Shown one piece after another: positions 43,500-52,163 of a stretch of DNA of 64,000 nucleotides (position 1 is the stretch's first letter; every line of letters begins with the position of its first letter). The position numbers and the translations under genes were made by a program. Below the pieces are notes generated by a model. It had not been told where the DNA came from. It worked only from the letters and a program-made list of their open reading frames with translations, and ran no database searches. Source of the stretch: an uncultured Pelagibacteraceae bacterium (GTDB taxonomy: Bacteria > Pseudomonadota > Alphaproteobacteria > Pelagibacterales > AG-422-B15); NCBI GenBank assembly GCA_902523455.1, contig CABYZG010000004.1, positions 62,001 to 126,000 on the forward strand, in the 5' to 3' direction.

Positions 43500-44252
43500 A
43501 TGACAACAAAACCAAAACTAGTTTCGTCAAAGAATGGTCTTTTAGTAAATAAACTTAGAAAGACTCTCTCCCAAAAACAAATAGTGAGAGACGTGAGTTT
43601 AAAACTTGAACGAGGGAAAACAATTGGATTATTAGGCCCAAATGGTGCAGGAAAAACTACTACATTCTATATGATCATGGGCTTAATTGATTGTGATGGT
43701 GGTGAAATATTACTTGATGATATTCATCTTACATCTCTTCCAATGTATAAGAGAGCTAAATTAGGAATTGGATTTTTACCCCAACAACCCTCAATTTTTA
43801 GAGGTATGTCTGTTGAAGATAATCTGCTATCGATACTAGAAACACAAAATCTTCCGAAAGATCAAAAACAAAATATATTAGAAGAATTATTAACAGAATT
43901 TTCACTTACACATTTAAGAAGGGCAATGCCCCACATGCTAAGCGGCGGAGAAAGAAGACGAACTGAAATTGCAAGATGTCTTTGTTCTAATCCGAGCATA
44001 ATACTTATGGATGAGCCCACTGCTGGTGTCGACCCCATAGGCATAGATGATATCAAAGTTCTTATAAAGCAATTAATGAATAAAAATATTGGAGTTTTAA
44101 TTACAGACCACAATGTTAGGGAAGTCTTGGATATTTGTGATTATTCTTATGTAATGCATTCAGGAGAAATAATTGCTGAGGGTGAAAGTGACATCATACT
44201 GGGTAATAAAGAAGCACGTAAATTTTACCTAGGAGACTCATTTAAATATTAG
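43500..44252 (+). CDS. lptB: LPS export ABC transporter ATPase LptB
   Basis: 250 residues, complete ABC ATPase: Walker A GPNGAGKTT, Q-loop GFLPQQPSIF, signature LSGGERRRTEIARCL, Walker B IILMDEPTAGVDP and H-loop ITDHNVRE. The match to LptB is high (IVRDVSLKLERGKTIGLLG). It powers LPS extraction from the inner membrane with LptFG, not in this window. Its TAG stop is directly next to the 3' end of the convergent tRNA-Ala. Confidence 0.97.
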   Translation: MTTKPKLVSSKNGLLVNKLRKTLSQKQIVRDVSLKLERGKTIGLLGPNGAGKTTTFYMIMGLIDCDGGEILLDDIHLTSLPMYKRAKLGIGFLPQQPSIFRGMSVEDNLLSILETQNLPKDQKQNILEELLTEFSLTHLRRAMPHMLSGGERRRTEIARCLCSNPSIILMDEPTAGVDPIGIDDIKVLIKQLMNKNIGVLITDHNVREVLDICDYSYVMHSGEIIAEGESDIILGNKEARKFYLGDSFKY

Positions 44253-44328
44253 TGGTGGAGCTAGTCGGACTTGAACCGACCACCTCGTCACTGCCAGCGA
44301 CGCGCTCTCCCAGATGAGCTATAGCCCC
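44253..44328 (-). tRNA. tRNA-Ala (GGC)
   Basis: 76 nt with encoded CCA. Acceptor GGGGCTA pairs with TAGCTCC (G-T at position 3), the D arm is GCTCATCTGGGAGAGC, the anticodon loop CTGGCAG gives GGC, and the T loop is GTTCAAGTC. It starts 5 nt after the stop of the FYDLN gene on the same strand and ends next to the lptB stop on the other strand. Confidence 0.97.
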
Positions 44329-44333
44329 AATTA

Positions 44334-44699
44334 TTAATCTTCAATATTTTCATGATCACCGTCACCGATATCTAGGTCATCAACCTCGTCAGATATGACT
44401 TGCACATCATTCTCTGATTCTTCAAGACTTATTGTGTCGTCATCAATAGCATCTTCCATCTCTATTTCCTCAACCTCTGCAATAGACTCTGATGCATCAC
44501 TTCCAACCAAGTTATTATCAGTTACAATATCAACTTGATCTTTGAAAACTTGTTTTGTATTTAAAGGAACGGAGTCTAAAACAGTTTCGATATATTCAGT
44601 GCCACAATTGGGACAAATAGCTGGTTTTCTATTTAAATCGTAAAACTTTGCTTCACAATTAGAGCAAACTACTTTTTTCCCCCACTCAACTTTTGGCAT
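44334..44699 (-). CDS. FYDLN-acid family protein (TIGR02300)
   Basis: 121 residues. The N-terminal 35 residues form a zinc ribbon with two CxxC pairs (VVCSNCEAKFYDLNRKPAIC and CPNCG), including the family's FYDLN sequence. The rest is a very acidic, disordered tail (many Asp/Glu). Family of unknown function, widespread in alphaproteobacteria at this site next to tRNA-Ala and aroA. The tRNA-Ala follows 5 nt downstream on the same strand. Confidence 0.93.
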   Translation of the reverse strand: MPKVEWGKKVVCSNCEAKFYDLNRKPAICPNCGTEYIETVLDSVPLNTKQVFKDQVDIVTDNNLVGSDASESIAEVEEIEMEDAIDDDTISLEESENDVQVISDEVDDLDIGDGDHENIED

Positions 44700-44796
44700 G
44701 ATTAATCCTCGAATATTTATGGTATAAGATTTTGATACAACTCAAATATAAATAATATATAACTTTAGACTAACAAGATAAATTGACAATATAAAA

Positions 44797-46086
44797 GTGT
44801 TAAAATTCAAAGGCTCATTAAAGATCTCTGGAGATAAGTCTGTTTCGCATAGGGCTCTGATATTATCAGCCATGGGTACAGGTAAAGCTAAAATAACTAA
44901 TTTATTAGAGTCTGAAGATGTTATGAGGACATTGAATATTTTAAAAGAATTGGGCATTAAAATAGTTAAAGATGACGACAGCTGGATTGTTTACGGTAAT
45001 GGTACTGGGGGTTTCCTTGAGCCAAAAAAATCTTTAAATTGTGGTAACAGCGGAACCACTGCTCGCTTAATGATAGGGGCTGTATCTTCTAACCCAATTA
45101 ATTGTACTTTTATTGGCGATGAATCACTGAGCAGAAGATCAATGTCGAGAGTAACAAAACATTTAGAAAAAATTGGTGCTACTGTTCACCTTACAAGAAA
45201 AGACTATTTACCTCTAATTATAAATGGCAGTGAAAAATTATTACCCTTAATGCACAATATTCAGAAACCTTCAGCTCAAATTAAATCAGCTTTAATTATT
45301 GCTGCGTTGAACATACATGGAAAAACAAAAATTATTGAAAGTATCGCAACTAGAGACCACACTGAAAGACTTTTGAAATTTCTGAATATAAAAATTAAGA
45401 TTAAAAAGATAAAAAATAAAGCTACACAAATTGAGTTAAATGGACCTTATGAATTCAAGTCAAAAAGTATAGATATTGCAGGGGATCCATCAAGTGCAGC
45501 CTTCTTTATTGTAGGAGCATTAATTTTACCAGAGTCAAGAGTTACTCTAAAAAATATTATGCTTAATCCATCAAGAATTGCTTTTATAAAAATATTAAAA
45601 AAAATGGGAGGCAAAATTAAAGTAAAAAAGACAAAACAAATTTGTGGTGAAGATGTTGGTAATATAACAGCTGAATATAGTAAATTGAAAGGGATTACAA
45701 TTCCTGCAAACCAGTCAGCATATTTGATTGATGAATATCCGGTTATATCAGTGGCTGCTAGTCAAGCAAAAGGTAGAACAATTATGAAAGGTTTAGATGA
45801 ATTAAGATATAAAGAAAGCGATAGAATAAAAAGTATAGTATTAAATTTAAAAAAAATTGGAATTGATGTTCACGAAGTAAATAACAATTTACATATTTTG
45901 GGTAAAAAAATTAAAGTTAATAAAGATGTAAAAATTAAATCTTTTGGAGATCATAGAATAGCTATGTCATTTTCTATTCTTAATACACTGCACTATAACA
46001 AACTTAAAATTGATGATAAAAAATGTATAAATATAAGTTATCCTGACTTTACTAAGCACTTAAATTTTCTGTTACAAAATAAATAA
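44797..46086 (+). CDS. aroA: 3-phosphoshikimate 1-carboxyvinyltransferase (EPSP synthase)
   Basis: 429 residues from GTG 44797; the N-terminus is already at the conserved SLKISGDKSVSHRALIL, so no longer start is needed. Core motifs: GNSGTTARLMIG, SATRDHTERLLKF-type region (IATRDHTERLL), DEYPVISVAA and ELRYKESDRI. It joins phosphoenolpyruvate to shikimate 3-phosphate in the aromatic amino-acid pathway. No Shine-Dalgarno sequence is visible. Its stop is directly followed by cmk (one-base overlap). Confidence 0.96.
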   Translation: MLKFKGSLKISGDKSVSHRALILSAMGTGKAKITNLLESEDVMRTLNILKELGIKIVKDDDSWIVYGNGTGGFLEPKKSLNCGNSGTTARLMIGAVSSNPINCTFIGDESLSRRSMSRVTKHLEKIGATVHLTRKDYLPLIINGSEKLLPLMHNIQKPSAQIKSALIIAALNIHGKTKIIESIATRDHTERLLKFLNIKIKIKKIKNKATQIELNGPYEFKSKSIDIAGDPSSAAFFIVGALILPESRVTLKNIMLNPSRIAFIKILKKMGGKIKVKKTKQICGEDVGNITAEYSKLKGITIPANQSAYLIDEYPVISVAASQAKGRTIMKGLDELRYKESDRIKSIVLNLKKIGIDVHEVNNNLHILGKKIKVNKDVKIKSFGDHRIAMSFSILNTLHYNKLKIDDKKCINISYPDFTKHLNFLLQNK

Positions 46087-46742
46087 TGGTCGAGATAATA
46101 ACAATTGATGGTCCTGCTTCAGTCGGGAAATCTACACTCGCGAAGAAAATATCAAATTATTATGAAGTTCCTTTACTAAATAGCGGAAGGCTTTATCGAG
46201 CAGTTGCATTGAAAATGATTAATAATAAAATAAACATTAGAAATAAATATAAGATACTGCATTGTGCCCAAACTTTGACAAATAAAAACATAAATTCAAA
46301 AGACTTATTTTCTAGCAAGATAGATAAAATAGCATCAGAAATATCCAAAAAAAAATATTTAAGGAACCAGTTAAAGATATACCAGAGAGAGTTTCCAAAA
46401 AAATATACAGGCAAGAAATTTGTCGTTATCGAAGGAAGGGATATTGGAACTGAAATATTTCCTCAAGCTAAAATTAAGATTTTTATGTGGGCAGATGCAA
46501 AAATTCGAGCTAGAAGGAGATATCTACAATTTTTAAAAAAAGGCGGAAAATGTAGCTTAAAGCGCATTTATAAGGAAATAGTAGCTCGCGATATAAATGA
46601 TTTAAATAGAAAAATTGCACCACTTCAACCTGCTGTAAATTCGGTATTGCTAGATACTAGTTATCTTGATATAGAACAGGCTTTTAATGTATTAAAAAAA
46701 TTATTAGTTAATAAACTTTATGAAGCAAGAATCTCTGAATGA
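46086..46742 (+). CDS. cmk: cytidylate kinase
   Basis: 218 residues. P-loop GPASVGKSTLAKKI (residues ~9-22), YRAVA, the EGRDIGTEIFPQAKIKIFMW substrate site and an Arg-rich lid (AKIRARRRYLQF). It phosphorylates CMP and dCMP. It is the standard neighbour between aroA and rpsA; its 3' end overlaps rpsA by 23 nt. Confidence 0.95.
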   Translation: MVEIITIDGPASVGKSTLAKKISNYYEVPLLNSGRLYRAVALKMINNKINIRNKYKILHCAQTLTNKNINSKDLFSSKIDKIASEISKKKYLRNQLKIYQREFPKKYTGKKFVVIEGRDIGTEIFPQAKIKIFMWADAKIRARRRYLQFLKKGGKCSLKRIYKEIVARDINDLNRKIAPLQPAVNSVLLDTSYLDIEQAFNVLKKLLVNKLYEARISE

Positions 46743-48417
46743 AATCAAGTCAAGTGAGTTTGACTCACTATTAGCTGAATCCATAAACAACAACAAACTT
46801 AAAGAGGGAACTATTATCAAGGGTACAATTGCTGAAATTGAGGACGATGCAATTATAGTTGACATTGGTGCCAAAGTTGAAGGAAGGATATCTAAAAGGG
46901 AGTTTGCTTTTCAAAAAGATCAAAAAGAATTATCAATTGGAGATACTATCGATGTATATCTTGATAAAATAGAGAACCATAATGGTGAATGTATCCTTTC
47001 AAGATCAAAAGCCAAGTCAAAAGAAATTTGGCGTGAAATAGAAAAATCTTTTGAGTCAGGAGAGCTCGTAGAAGGTGTAATTACTGGAAAGGTAAAAGGT
47101 GGTTTGTCATGCGAAATAGGAGTCACTGCTTTTTTACCTGGCAGCCAAATTGATACAAGACCAGTTAGAGATGTTAGCCACCTTATAGACGTACCACAAA
47201 AATTTAAGATCCTTAAAATGGACTTAAAAAGAAATAATATTGTAGTTAGTAGACGAGTTGTTCTTGAAGAAATGCATAAAGAAGTAAGGGAAGAAAGGTT
47301 TCTACAGTTAAAGCTTGGAGATGTGGTTGATGGTAAAATTAAAGCAATTACCGACTACGGAGCTTTTGTTGATTTAGGAAGTTACGACTCTTTACTTCAT
47401 AGCAGCGATATTACTTACAAAAGAATTGGTCATCCTTCAGAAGTGCTAAAAATTGATCAGCAAGTTAAAGTAAAAATTATTAAAGTCGATCCTGATAAAA
47501 ATAGAGTTTCTGTTGGAATGAAACAGCTTGAAGATGACCCGTGGAATAAAGTAAAAGACAAGTTTAATGTAAACGATAAAGTTACAGGAGTTGTTACAAA
47601 TGTCACCGATTATGGAATATTTATCGAAATTGAAAATGGTGTAGAAGGGCTATGTCATAAAGACATGCTTACTTGGAGTAACAAACAAAATTCAAAGCCT
47701 GGTAATTTATATGCAAGATCTCAATCAGTTGATTGTCAAATACTTGAAATTGATCACGAGAAAAGAAGACTAAGCCTTGGCATTAAACAATTAATGCCTA
47801 ACCCTTGGCAAAAATTTAATGATGAAAACCCAATTGGTAAGATATTAGACACATCAATCACAAGCATCAAAGATAATATATTATTTTGTAATCTCGATGG
47901 AGAAATAGACGGTGCAGTTTTTAGCAAAGATTTATCATGGGAAGCAGATCCAAAAGAAGAATTAAAAAAATATAAAGTTGGTGATCAAATTAAAGTGAAA
48001 ATAATCTCAAACGATAATGAGAAGGTAGCCCTATCTATAAGAGAAGTTGATGGAAATCCTTTTGATGAAATTAGAGATAAAGTAAAAGGTGACATAGTTA
48101 CATGTAGTGTCATTGAAACTGGAGATTTTGGTGTAAAAGTCAAAATAGGAGATAAAGGACCATCAGCAATTATTAAAAAGTCCGACCTTGCACTTAGAAA
48201 GTCTGATGCAAGGCCAGATCGTTGGGCTAGAAACGATAAGTTAGATGCATCAATAACTAATATTGATATTGCAAATTATAAAGTAAATCTGTCAATACGA
48301 GCCATGGAAGAGCAAATTGAAAAAGAAGCAATGGAAAAATATGGCTCTAAAGACTCTGGTGCCTCACTAGGCGCTATTTTGGGCAAAGCTCTAGGTAGAG
48401 ATAAAAAAGAAGATTAA
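46720..48417 (+). CDS. rpsA: 30S ribosomal protein S1
   Basis: 565 residues with six S1 (OB-fold) RNA-binding repeats, clearest in the middle (GDVVDGKIKAITDYGAFVDL, then NDKVTGVVTNVTDYGIFIEI). S1 helps mRNAs bind the 30S subunit, especially those without a Shine-Dalgarno sequence, which appear frequent in this window. The start lies inside the last part of cmk (23-nt overlap), so the two are coupled. A short low-complexity tail follows. Confidence 0.97.
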   Translation: MKQESLNEIKSSEFDSLLAESINNNKLKEGTIIKGTIAEIEDDAIIVDIGAKVEGRISKREFAFQKDQKELSIGDTIDVYLDKIENHNGECILSRSKAKSKEIWREIEKSFESGELVEGVITGKVKGGLSCEIGVTAFLPGSQIDTRPVRDVSHLIDVPQKFKILKMDLKRNNIVVSRRVVLEEMHKEVREERFLQLKLGDVVDGKIKAITDYGAFVDLGSYDSLLHSSDITYKRIGHPSEVLKIDQQVKVKIIKVDPDKNRVSVGMKQLEDDPWNKVKDKFNVNDKVTGVVTNVTDYGIFIEIENGVEGLCHKDMLTWSNKQNSKPGNLYARSQSVDCQILEIDHEKRRLSLGIKQLMPNPWQKFNDENPIGKILDTSITSIKDNILFCNLDGEIDGAVFSKDLSWEADPKEELKKYKVGDQIKVKIISNDNEKVALSIREVDGNPFDEIRDKVKGDIVTCSVIETGDFGVKVKIGDKGPSAIIKKSDLALRKSDARPDRWARNDKLDASITNIDIANYKVNLSIRAMEEQIEKEAMEKYGSKDSGASLGAILGKALGRDKKED

Positions 48418-48472
48418 TTATTCTTTTCAATCAATCATTTACAATGCAATCTAATGTCATATAATTAATTAT

Positions 48473-48781
48473 ATGAGTTTAATAAAATCAAAACTTATTC
48501 AAAATATTACTGAAGCAAACCCTCATCTCTTTGTAAGAGATGTTGAAAGAATTGTTAATACGATTTTTAGTGAAATCACCCAATCTTTAGCTGATGGTAA
48601 AAGAGTTGAATTAAGAGGATTTGGTGCATTTTCAGTTCAACACAGAAAACAACGTACTGGTAGAAACCCAAGAACTGGTGAAGCTGTTAATGTCGAGGAG
48701 AAGTATATACCTCGCTTCAAGACTGGAAAAGAACTGAGATTAAAACTAAACAAACAAGAAAACACTTCTAACGAAAGCTAG
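48473..48781 (+). CDS. ihfB: integration host factor beta subunit (HU family)
   Basis: 102 residues. The HU/IHF fold with the DNA-bending beta arm: [20 protein letters not shown] and [20 protein letters not shown]. The position directly after rpsA is the classic ihfB location. IHF binds and bends DNA with IhfA, which is not in this window. 55 nt separate it from rpsA. Confidence 0.94.
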   Translation: MSLIKSKLIQNITEANPHLFVRDVERIVNTIFSEITQSLADGKRVELRGFGAFSVQHRKQRTGRNPRTGEAVNVEEKYIPRFKTGKELRLKLNKQENTSNES

Positions 48782-48803
48782 AAATATTTTATAAAAAATA
48801 ACT

Positions 48804-49496
48804 TTGAGTAAAAATCCAATCTACTGTGCTATAGATACAAGTTGTATTAATGATGCAGATAGAATTATTAATGAAATTGCACCCTATATTGGCGGGATCA
48901 AATTGGGTCTCGAATTCTTCACTTCTTGTGGGATCAAGGGTATTGAAAAAATTGCAAAATATGAACTTCCGTTATTTTTAGATTTTAAACTCTATGATAT
49001 ACCAAATACGGTAAAAAAATCTCTACAAAATATACTATCTTACAATCCTACATATACAACACTTCACGTTTCAGGAGGTTCTCGTATGTTAAAAGAATGT
49101 GTAGAATTGAAAAAAGAATTAAATAGTAATACAAATTTAATTGGTGTCACAATGCTAACAAGTTTTGATGATGTCTCAATGAATGAAATTGGCATGAGCG
49201 GTACAGTTGATAGGAATGTAGATAATCTGTCTTCACTGGCATTTGAATGTGGAATGGATGGTATTGTTTGTAGCCCAATGGAGATAAGAAAAGTCAGAGA
49301 AACATTCGGATCTAAATTAAAAGTTGTTGTGCCTGGAATAAGAAATCAAACAGACAATGCTGATGATCAAAAAAGAACTCTGTCAGCTAAGAAGGCAATT
49401 GAGTTTGGTGCAGATATAATTGTAGTTGGAAGACCAATAACTTCTGCTGACTCACCAGGAAATGCAGCAGAAATTTTTCATCAAAGTATAAAGTGA
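48804..49496 (+). CDS. pyrF: orotidine-5'-phosphate decarboxylase
   Basis: 230 residues from TTG 48804 (MSKNPIYCAID). The catalytic tetrad region is DFKLYDIPNTVKKS (Lys and Asp), with IYCAIDT at the first strand and the phosphate site VPGIRNQ ... IIVVGRPIT. It makes UMP in pyrimidine synthesis. It is often absent from the trp block of other alphaproteobacteria but fits here; it overlaps trpF by four bases. Confidence 0.95.
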   Translation: MSKNPIYCAIDTSCINDADRIINEIAPYIGGIKLGLEFFTSCGIKGIEKIAKYELPLFLDFKLYDIPNTVKKSLQNILSYNPTYTTLHVSGGSRMLKECVELKKELNSNTNLIGVTMLTSFDDVSMNEIGMSGTVDRNVDNLSSLAFECGMDGIVCSPMEIRKVRETFGSKLKVVVPGIRNQTDNADDQKRTLSAKKAIEFGADIIVVGRPITSADSPGNAAEIFHQSIK

Positions 49497-50134
49497 GTAA
49501 AGCATTTGTTAAAATTTGCGGAGTAAAAGATATTAATATTGCTAAACATGCAATCAAATGCGGTGCATCTTTTTTAGGCTTTGTTTTTTTTGAAAATTCC
49601 AGCAGAAACATATCAATCAATAAATGCACAGAAATTTTAAACGACATAAACGGTAAAGTGAATACTGTTGCAGTAACTGTTAATCCAACCATTAGTGATT
49701 TAAAAACTTATACAGAAATGAAGTTTACACATCTTCAATTACACGGAAATGAAAGTTTAAATGAGGTAAAAAAAATTAAAGAAACTTATAATCTAAAAAT
49801 AATAAAATCTTTTAGCATATCGACAGATTCTGATTTAGATAAAATAAAAGAATATTGTCCTTTCATTGAGCATATTTTATTAGATTCAGAACAAAAGAAA
49901 GATATGCCTGGAGGAACTGGCCAGACATTTGATTGGAAAATTATAAGAAATTTTTACCCAAATAAGTCATTTTTTCTATCAGGGGGTCTTAACACTACCA
50001 ATATATCAGATGCGGTAAATCTAAAAAAAACTGAATATTTTGATGTTAGCTCTGGCGTTGAGAATTCAGAGGGTATAAAAGATGAAAAATTAATATCTGA
50101 ATTCATATCAAAGGCAAACAAAGCTGTAAAATGA
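49493..50134 (+). CDS. trpF: phosphoribosylanthranilate isomerase
   Basis: 213 residues from GTG 49493, overlapping the pyrF stop. A normal TIM-barrel TrpF: catalytic Cys in VKICGV, Asp in HILLDSEQ, and phosphate-binding loops GGTGQTFDW, FLSGGLN and FDVSSGVE. It isomerises phosphoribosylanthranilate in tryptophan synthesis. All its active-site motifs are canonical, in contrast to the next two genes. Overlaps trpB by four bases. Confidence 0.95.
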   Translation: MSKAFVKICGVKDINIAKHAIKCGASFLGFVFFENSSRNISINKCTEILNDINGKVNTVAVTVNPTISDLKTYTEMKFTHLQLHGNESLNEVKKIKETYNLKIIKSFSISTDSDLDKIKEYCPFIEHILLDSEQKKDMPGGTGQTFDWKIIRNFYPNKSFFLSGGLNTTNISDAVNLKKTEYFDVSSGVENSEGIKDEKLISEFISKANKAVK

Positions 50135-51360
50135 AACTAGAAAAAGGAATTCCTCTAATTGACCAACATGATGAAAATGGATATTGGGGTGGTAAATTTG
50201 GTGGAAACCAAATAGCTGAAAGTCTCAATTATCCAATTGAAGAATTAACTCGTGAATTTGAAAAATTAAGAAACGATGAGACATTTATCGCTGAGAGAGA
50301 TTATTATTTTAAAAATTTTGTTGGAGCGCCAACTCCATTTATAAAATTAGAGAACCTTACGAAGCACCTTGGTGGAGCTCAAATTTATTGCAAACTTGTT
50401 TCTAAAGCAACAGGTGGGGCACACAAAGCTTACAATGCTGTCGTTCACAGCTTAATATGTAAGCGATTAGGCAAAACTTATATAGGTGGTGACACTGGTG
50501 CCGGGTATGCGGGAAAAATGCTAAGTATGGCAGCAGCAAAATTTAATTTAAAATGCAAAATATTCATGGGCGCGAAGGATGTGGAAAGACAGTCTATAAA
50601 TGTATTTTCTATGCGAAGTTATGGTGCTGAAGTAGTTCCTGTAAACTCTGGCTCACAAACTTTAGTAGATGCTGTGTCAGAATGCATGAGATGGTGGACA
50701 AGTGAGAATGAAGAAGCGCATATGTGTGTTGGTAGCACAGTTGGCCCTACTATTTTTGTCAAAATATGTGCATGGTCTACCGCTCAGATTTCAAGAGAAA
50801 TGAAAAAACAAGTAATAGATGAATTTGGTGAAGTTCCGAAAGAAATGAAATTAATTAATTGTGTAGGTGGAGGATCGTCAGCTGCAGGTTTTTGGAATGA
50901 ATGGATTGATTATGATAATGTTGAACTCATAGGAGTAGAGGCTGGTGGGCCAGAAGGTTCCTCAAAACATGCCGCACCTTTGACAAATGACTCACCTATC
51001 GGGGTTCTTCATGGAGCAACTCAATATGTTATTCAAGACGATCAAGGGGAAATTGAGGAAACAGAATCAATAAGTGCTGGACTTGATTACCCAGGTGTGA
51101 GTCCGCTTCATTGTTTTTTAAAAGAAACTGGAAGAGCAAGATACACTTCTGCTAGTGACGAGGAGGCATTAGAAGCTTTTCAATTAGTAAGTAAAAATGA
51201 AGGTTTTGTGAGCCCCTCTCTTGAACCTTCACACGCATTCGCAGAAGCAATCAAAATTGCACCTAAACTAAGTAAAGATACAATTATTGTTGTAGATTCT
51301 TGCGGAGACTCTGCAAAAGACTCTAAAATCATTGCTGAGAGACTTGGTTACAAAATATGA
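50131..51360 (+). CDS. trpB: tryptophan synthase beta chain, divergent active site
   Basis: 409 residues, full length, PLP-dependent fold. Lys99 in TGGAHKAYN is the PLP lysine and GGGSSA the phosphate loop. Several conserved places differ: the usual KRE/DxxHxGAHK segment reads KLVSKATGGAHK; the catalytic Glu (109 in enteric numbering, 22 residues after the lysine) is Asp121 in GDTGAGYAG, where AETGAGQHG is normal; AAGPHPYP reads TVGPTIFV; and the pyridine-nitrogen region GRGDKD reads GDSAKD. Position in the trpF-trpB-trpA-accD order is canonical. It may still make tryptophan or may have changed its substrate. Confidence 0.88.
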   Translation: MKLEKGIPLIDQHDENGYWGGKFGGNQIAESLNYPIEELTREFEKLRNDETFIAERDYYFKNFVGAPTPFIKLENLTKHLGGAQIYCKLVSKATGGAHKAYNAVVHSLICKRLGKTYIGGDTGAGYAGKMLSMAAAKFNLKCKIFMGAKDVERQSINVFSMRSYGAEVVPVNSGSQTLVDAVSECMRWWTSENEEAHMCVGSTVGPTIFVKICAWSTAQISREMKKQVIDEFGEVPKEMKLINCVGGGSSAAGFWNEWIDYDNVELIGVEAGGPEGSSKHAAPLTNDSPIGVLHGATQYVIQDDQGEIEETESISAGLDYPGVSPLHCFLKETGRARYTSASDEEALEAFQLVSKNEGFVSPSLEPSHAFAEAIKIAPKLSKDTIIVVDSCGDSAKDSKIIAERLGYKI

Positions 51361-52163
51361 CATCATCTACTTTAATTAAATCTTTTGAACGAGCAAAAGA
51401 AGATAATAGAGCTGCGCTATTAACTTATACAGTTGGCGGAGACCCAGATAAAAAAACTTCACTGAATATATTTAAATCAATTGCGGATTCAGGTGTTGAT
51501 ATTATTGAATGTGGACTTGGACATGGAGCCAACATTGGTGATGGTGGCGCAATTCAAGACAGTACTTACAGAGCGCTATCTAATGGGATTAAAACAAATG
51601 ACATTTTTGAAATTATTGAAGAGTTCAAAAAAGATTATGAGACAGATGTAATCATAATGACATACCAGAATAAGATTATGGCTTATGGGGAAGATGATTT
51701 CCTGAAGAAATGCGTCAGTAGTAAAGTTTCAGGCATAATATGTGTTGATTGGCCGTGGCCGCTTAATCTTGATTTTGCAAAAAAATGCAAAGAAAATAGT
51801 ATTATATTCATACAATTGCTTTGCCCTACTACAAATGAAGACCGACTAAAAAGTATATTAAATGATGCTCATGAAGTTGTTTACTATATTTCAATGCTTT
51901 CAACTACAGGTCAAAAATTAAAAGTAAGTTCAGATGAAATTAAAAAAAGATTTAATTTAATTAAAAAGATATCTCCTGATAAAAAATGTATAATTGGCTT
52001 TGGAATTACAGCAGATACAATAAATGATTTTAAGGATACTGATGCATGCGTTATAGGATCGGCTTTGTGCAGAGAAATAACAAGATCACTTAATGAGGAA
52101 CTTAATCCTGCCACAAATGTAGGCAATATGGTAAGTGATTTAAAACAAAAGCTAAGCTCATGA
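51357..52163 (+). CDS. trpA: tryptophan synthase alpha chain, divergent loop
   Basis: 268 residues, normal length, TIM barrel. The acid-base pair survives at correct spacing: Glu51 (IIECGLG) and Asp62 (GDGGAIQ), matching E49 and D60 of the enteric enzyme. Phosphate-binding places are present: T184-G185 (STTGQ), GFG (214-216) and G-S (234-235). The signature loop that should read PFSDPxADGP instead reads GHGANIGDGG, losing the residues that contact the beta chain. It overlaps trpB and accD by four bases each. Confidence 0.88.
   Translation: MTSSTLIKSFERAKEDNRAALLTYTVGGDPDKKTSLNIFKSIADSGVDIIECGLGHGANIGDGGAIQDSTYRALSNGIKTNDIFEIIEEFKKDYETDVIIMTYQNKIMAYGEDDFLKKCVSSKVSGIICVDWPWPLNLDFAKKCKENSIIFIQLLCPTTNEDRLKSILNDAHEVVYYISMLSTTGQKLKVSSDEIKKRFNLIKKISPDKKCIIGFGITADTINDFKDTDACVIGSALCREITRSLNEELNPATNVGNMVSDLKQKLSS

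Noticed and set aside
50131-51360. TrpB as a TrpB2-type or a threonine-synthase-like enzyme
   Set aside because: Length, GGAHK lysine region and conserved DVERQ and LEPSHA segments fit TrpB1; TrpB2 has a different PTGSHK-type site.
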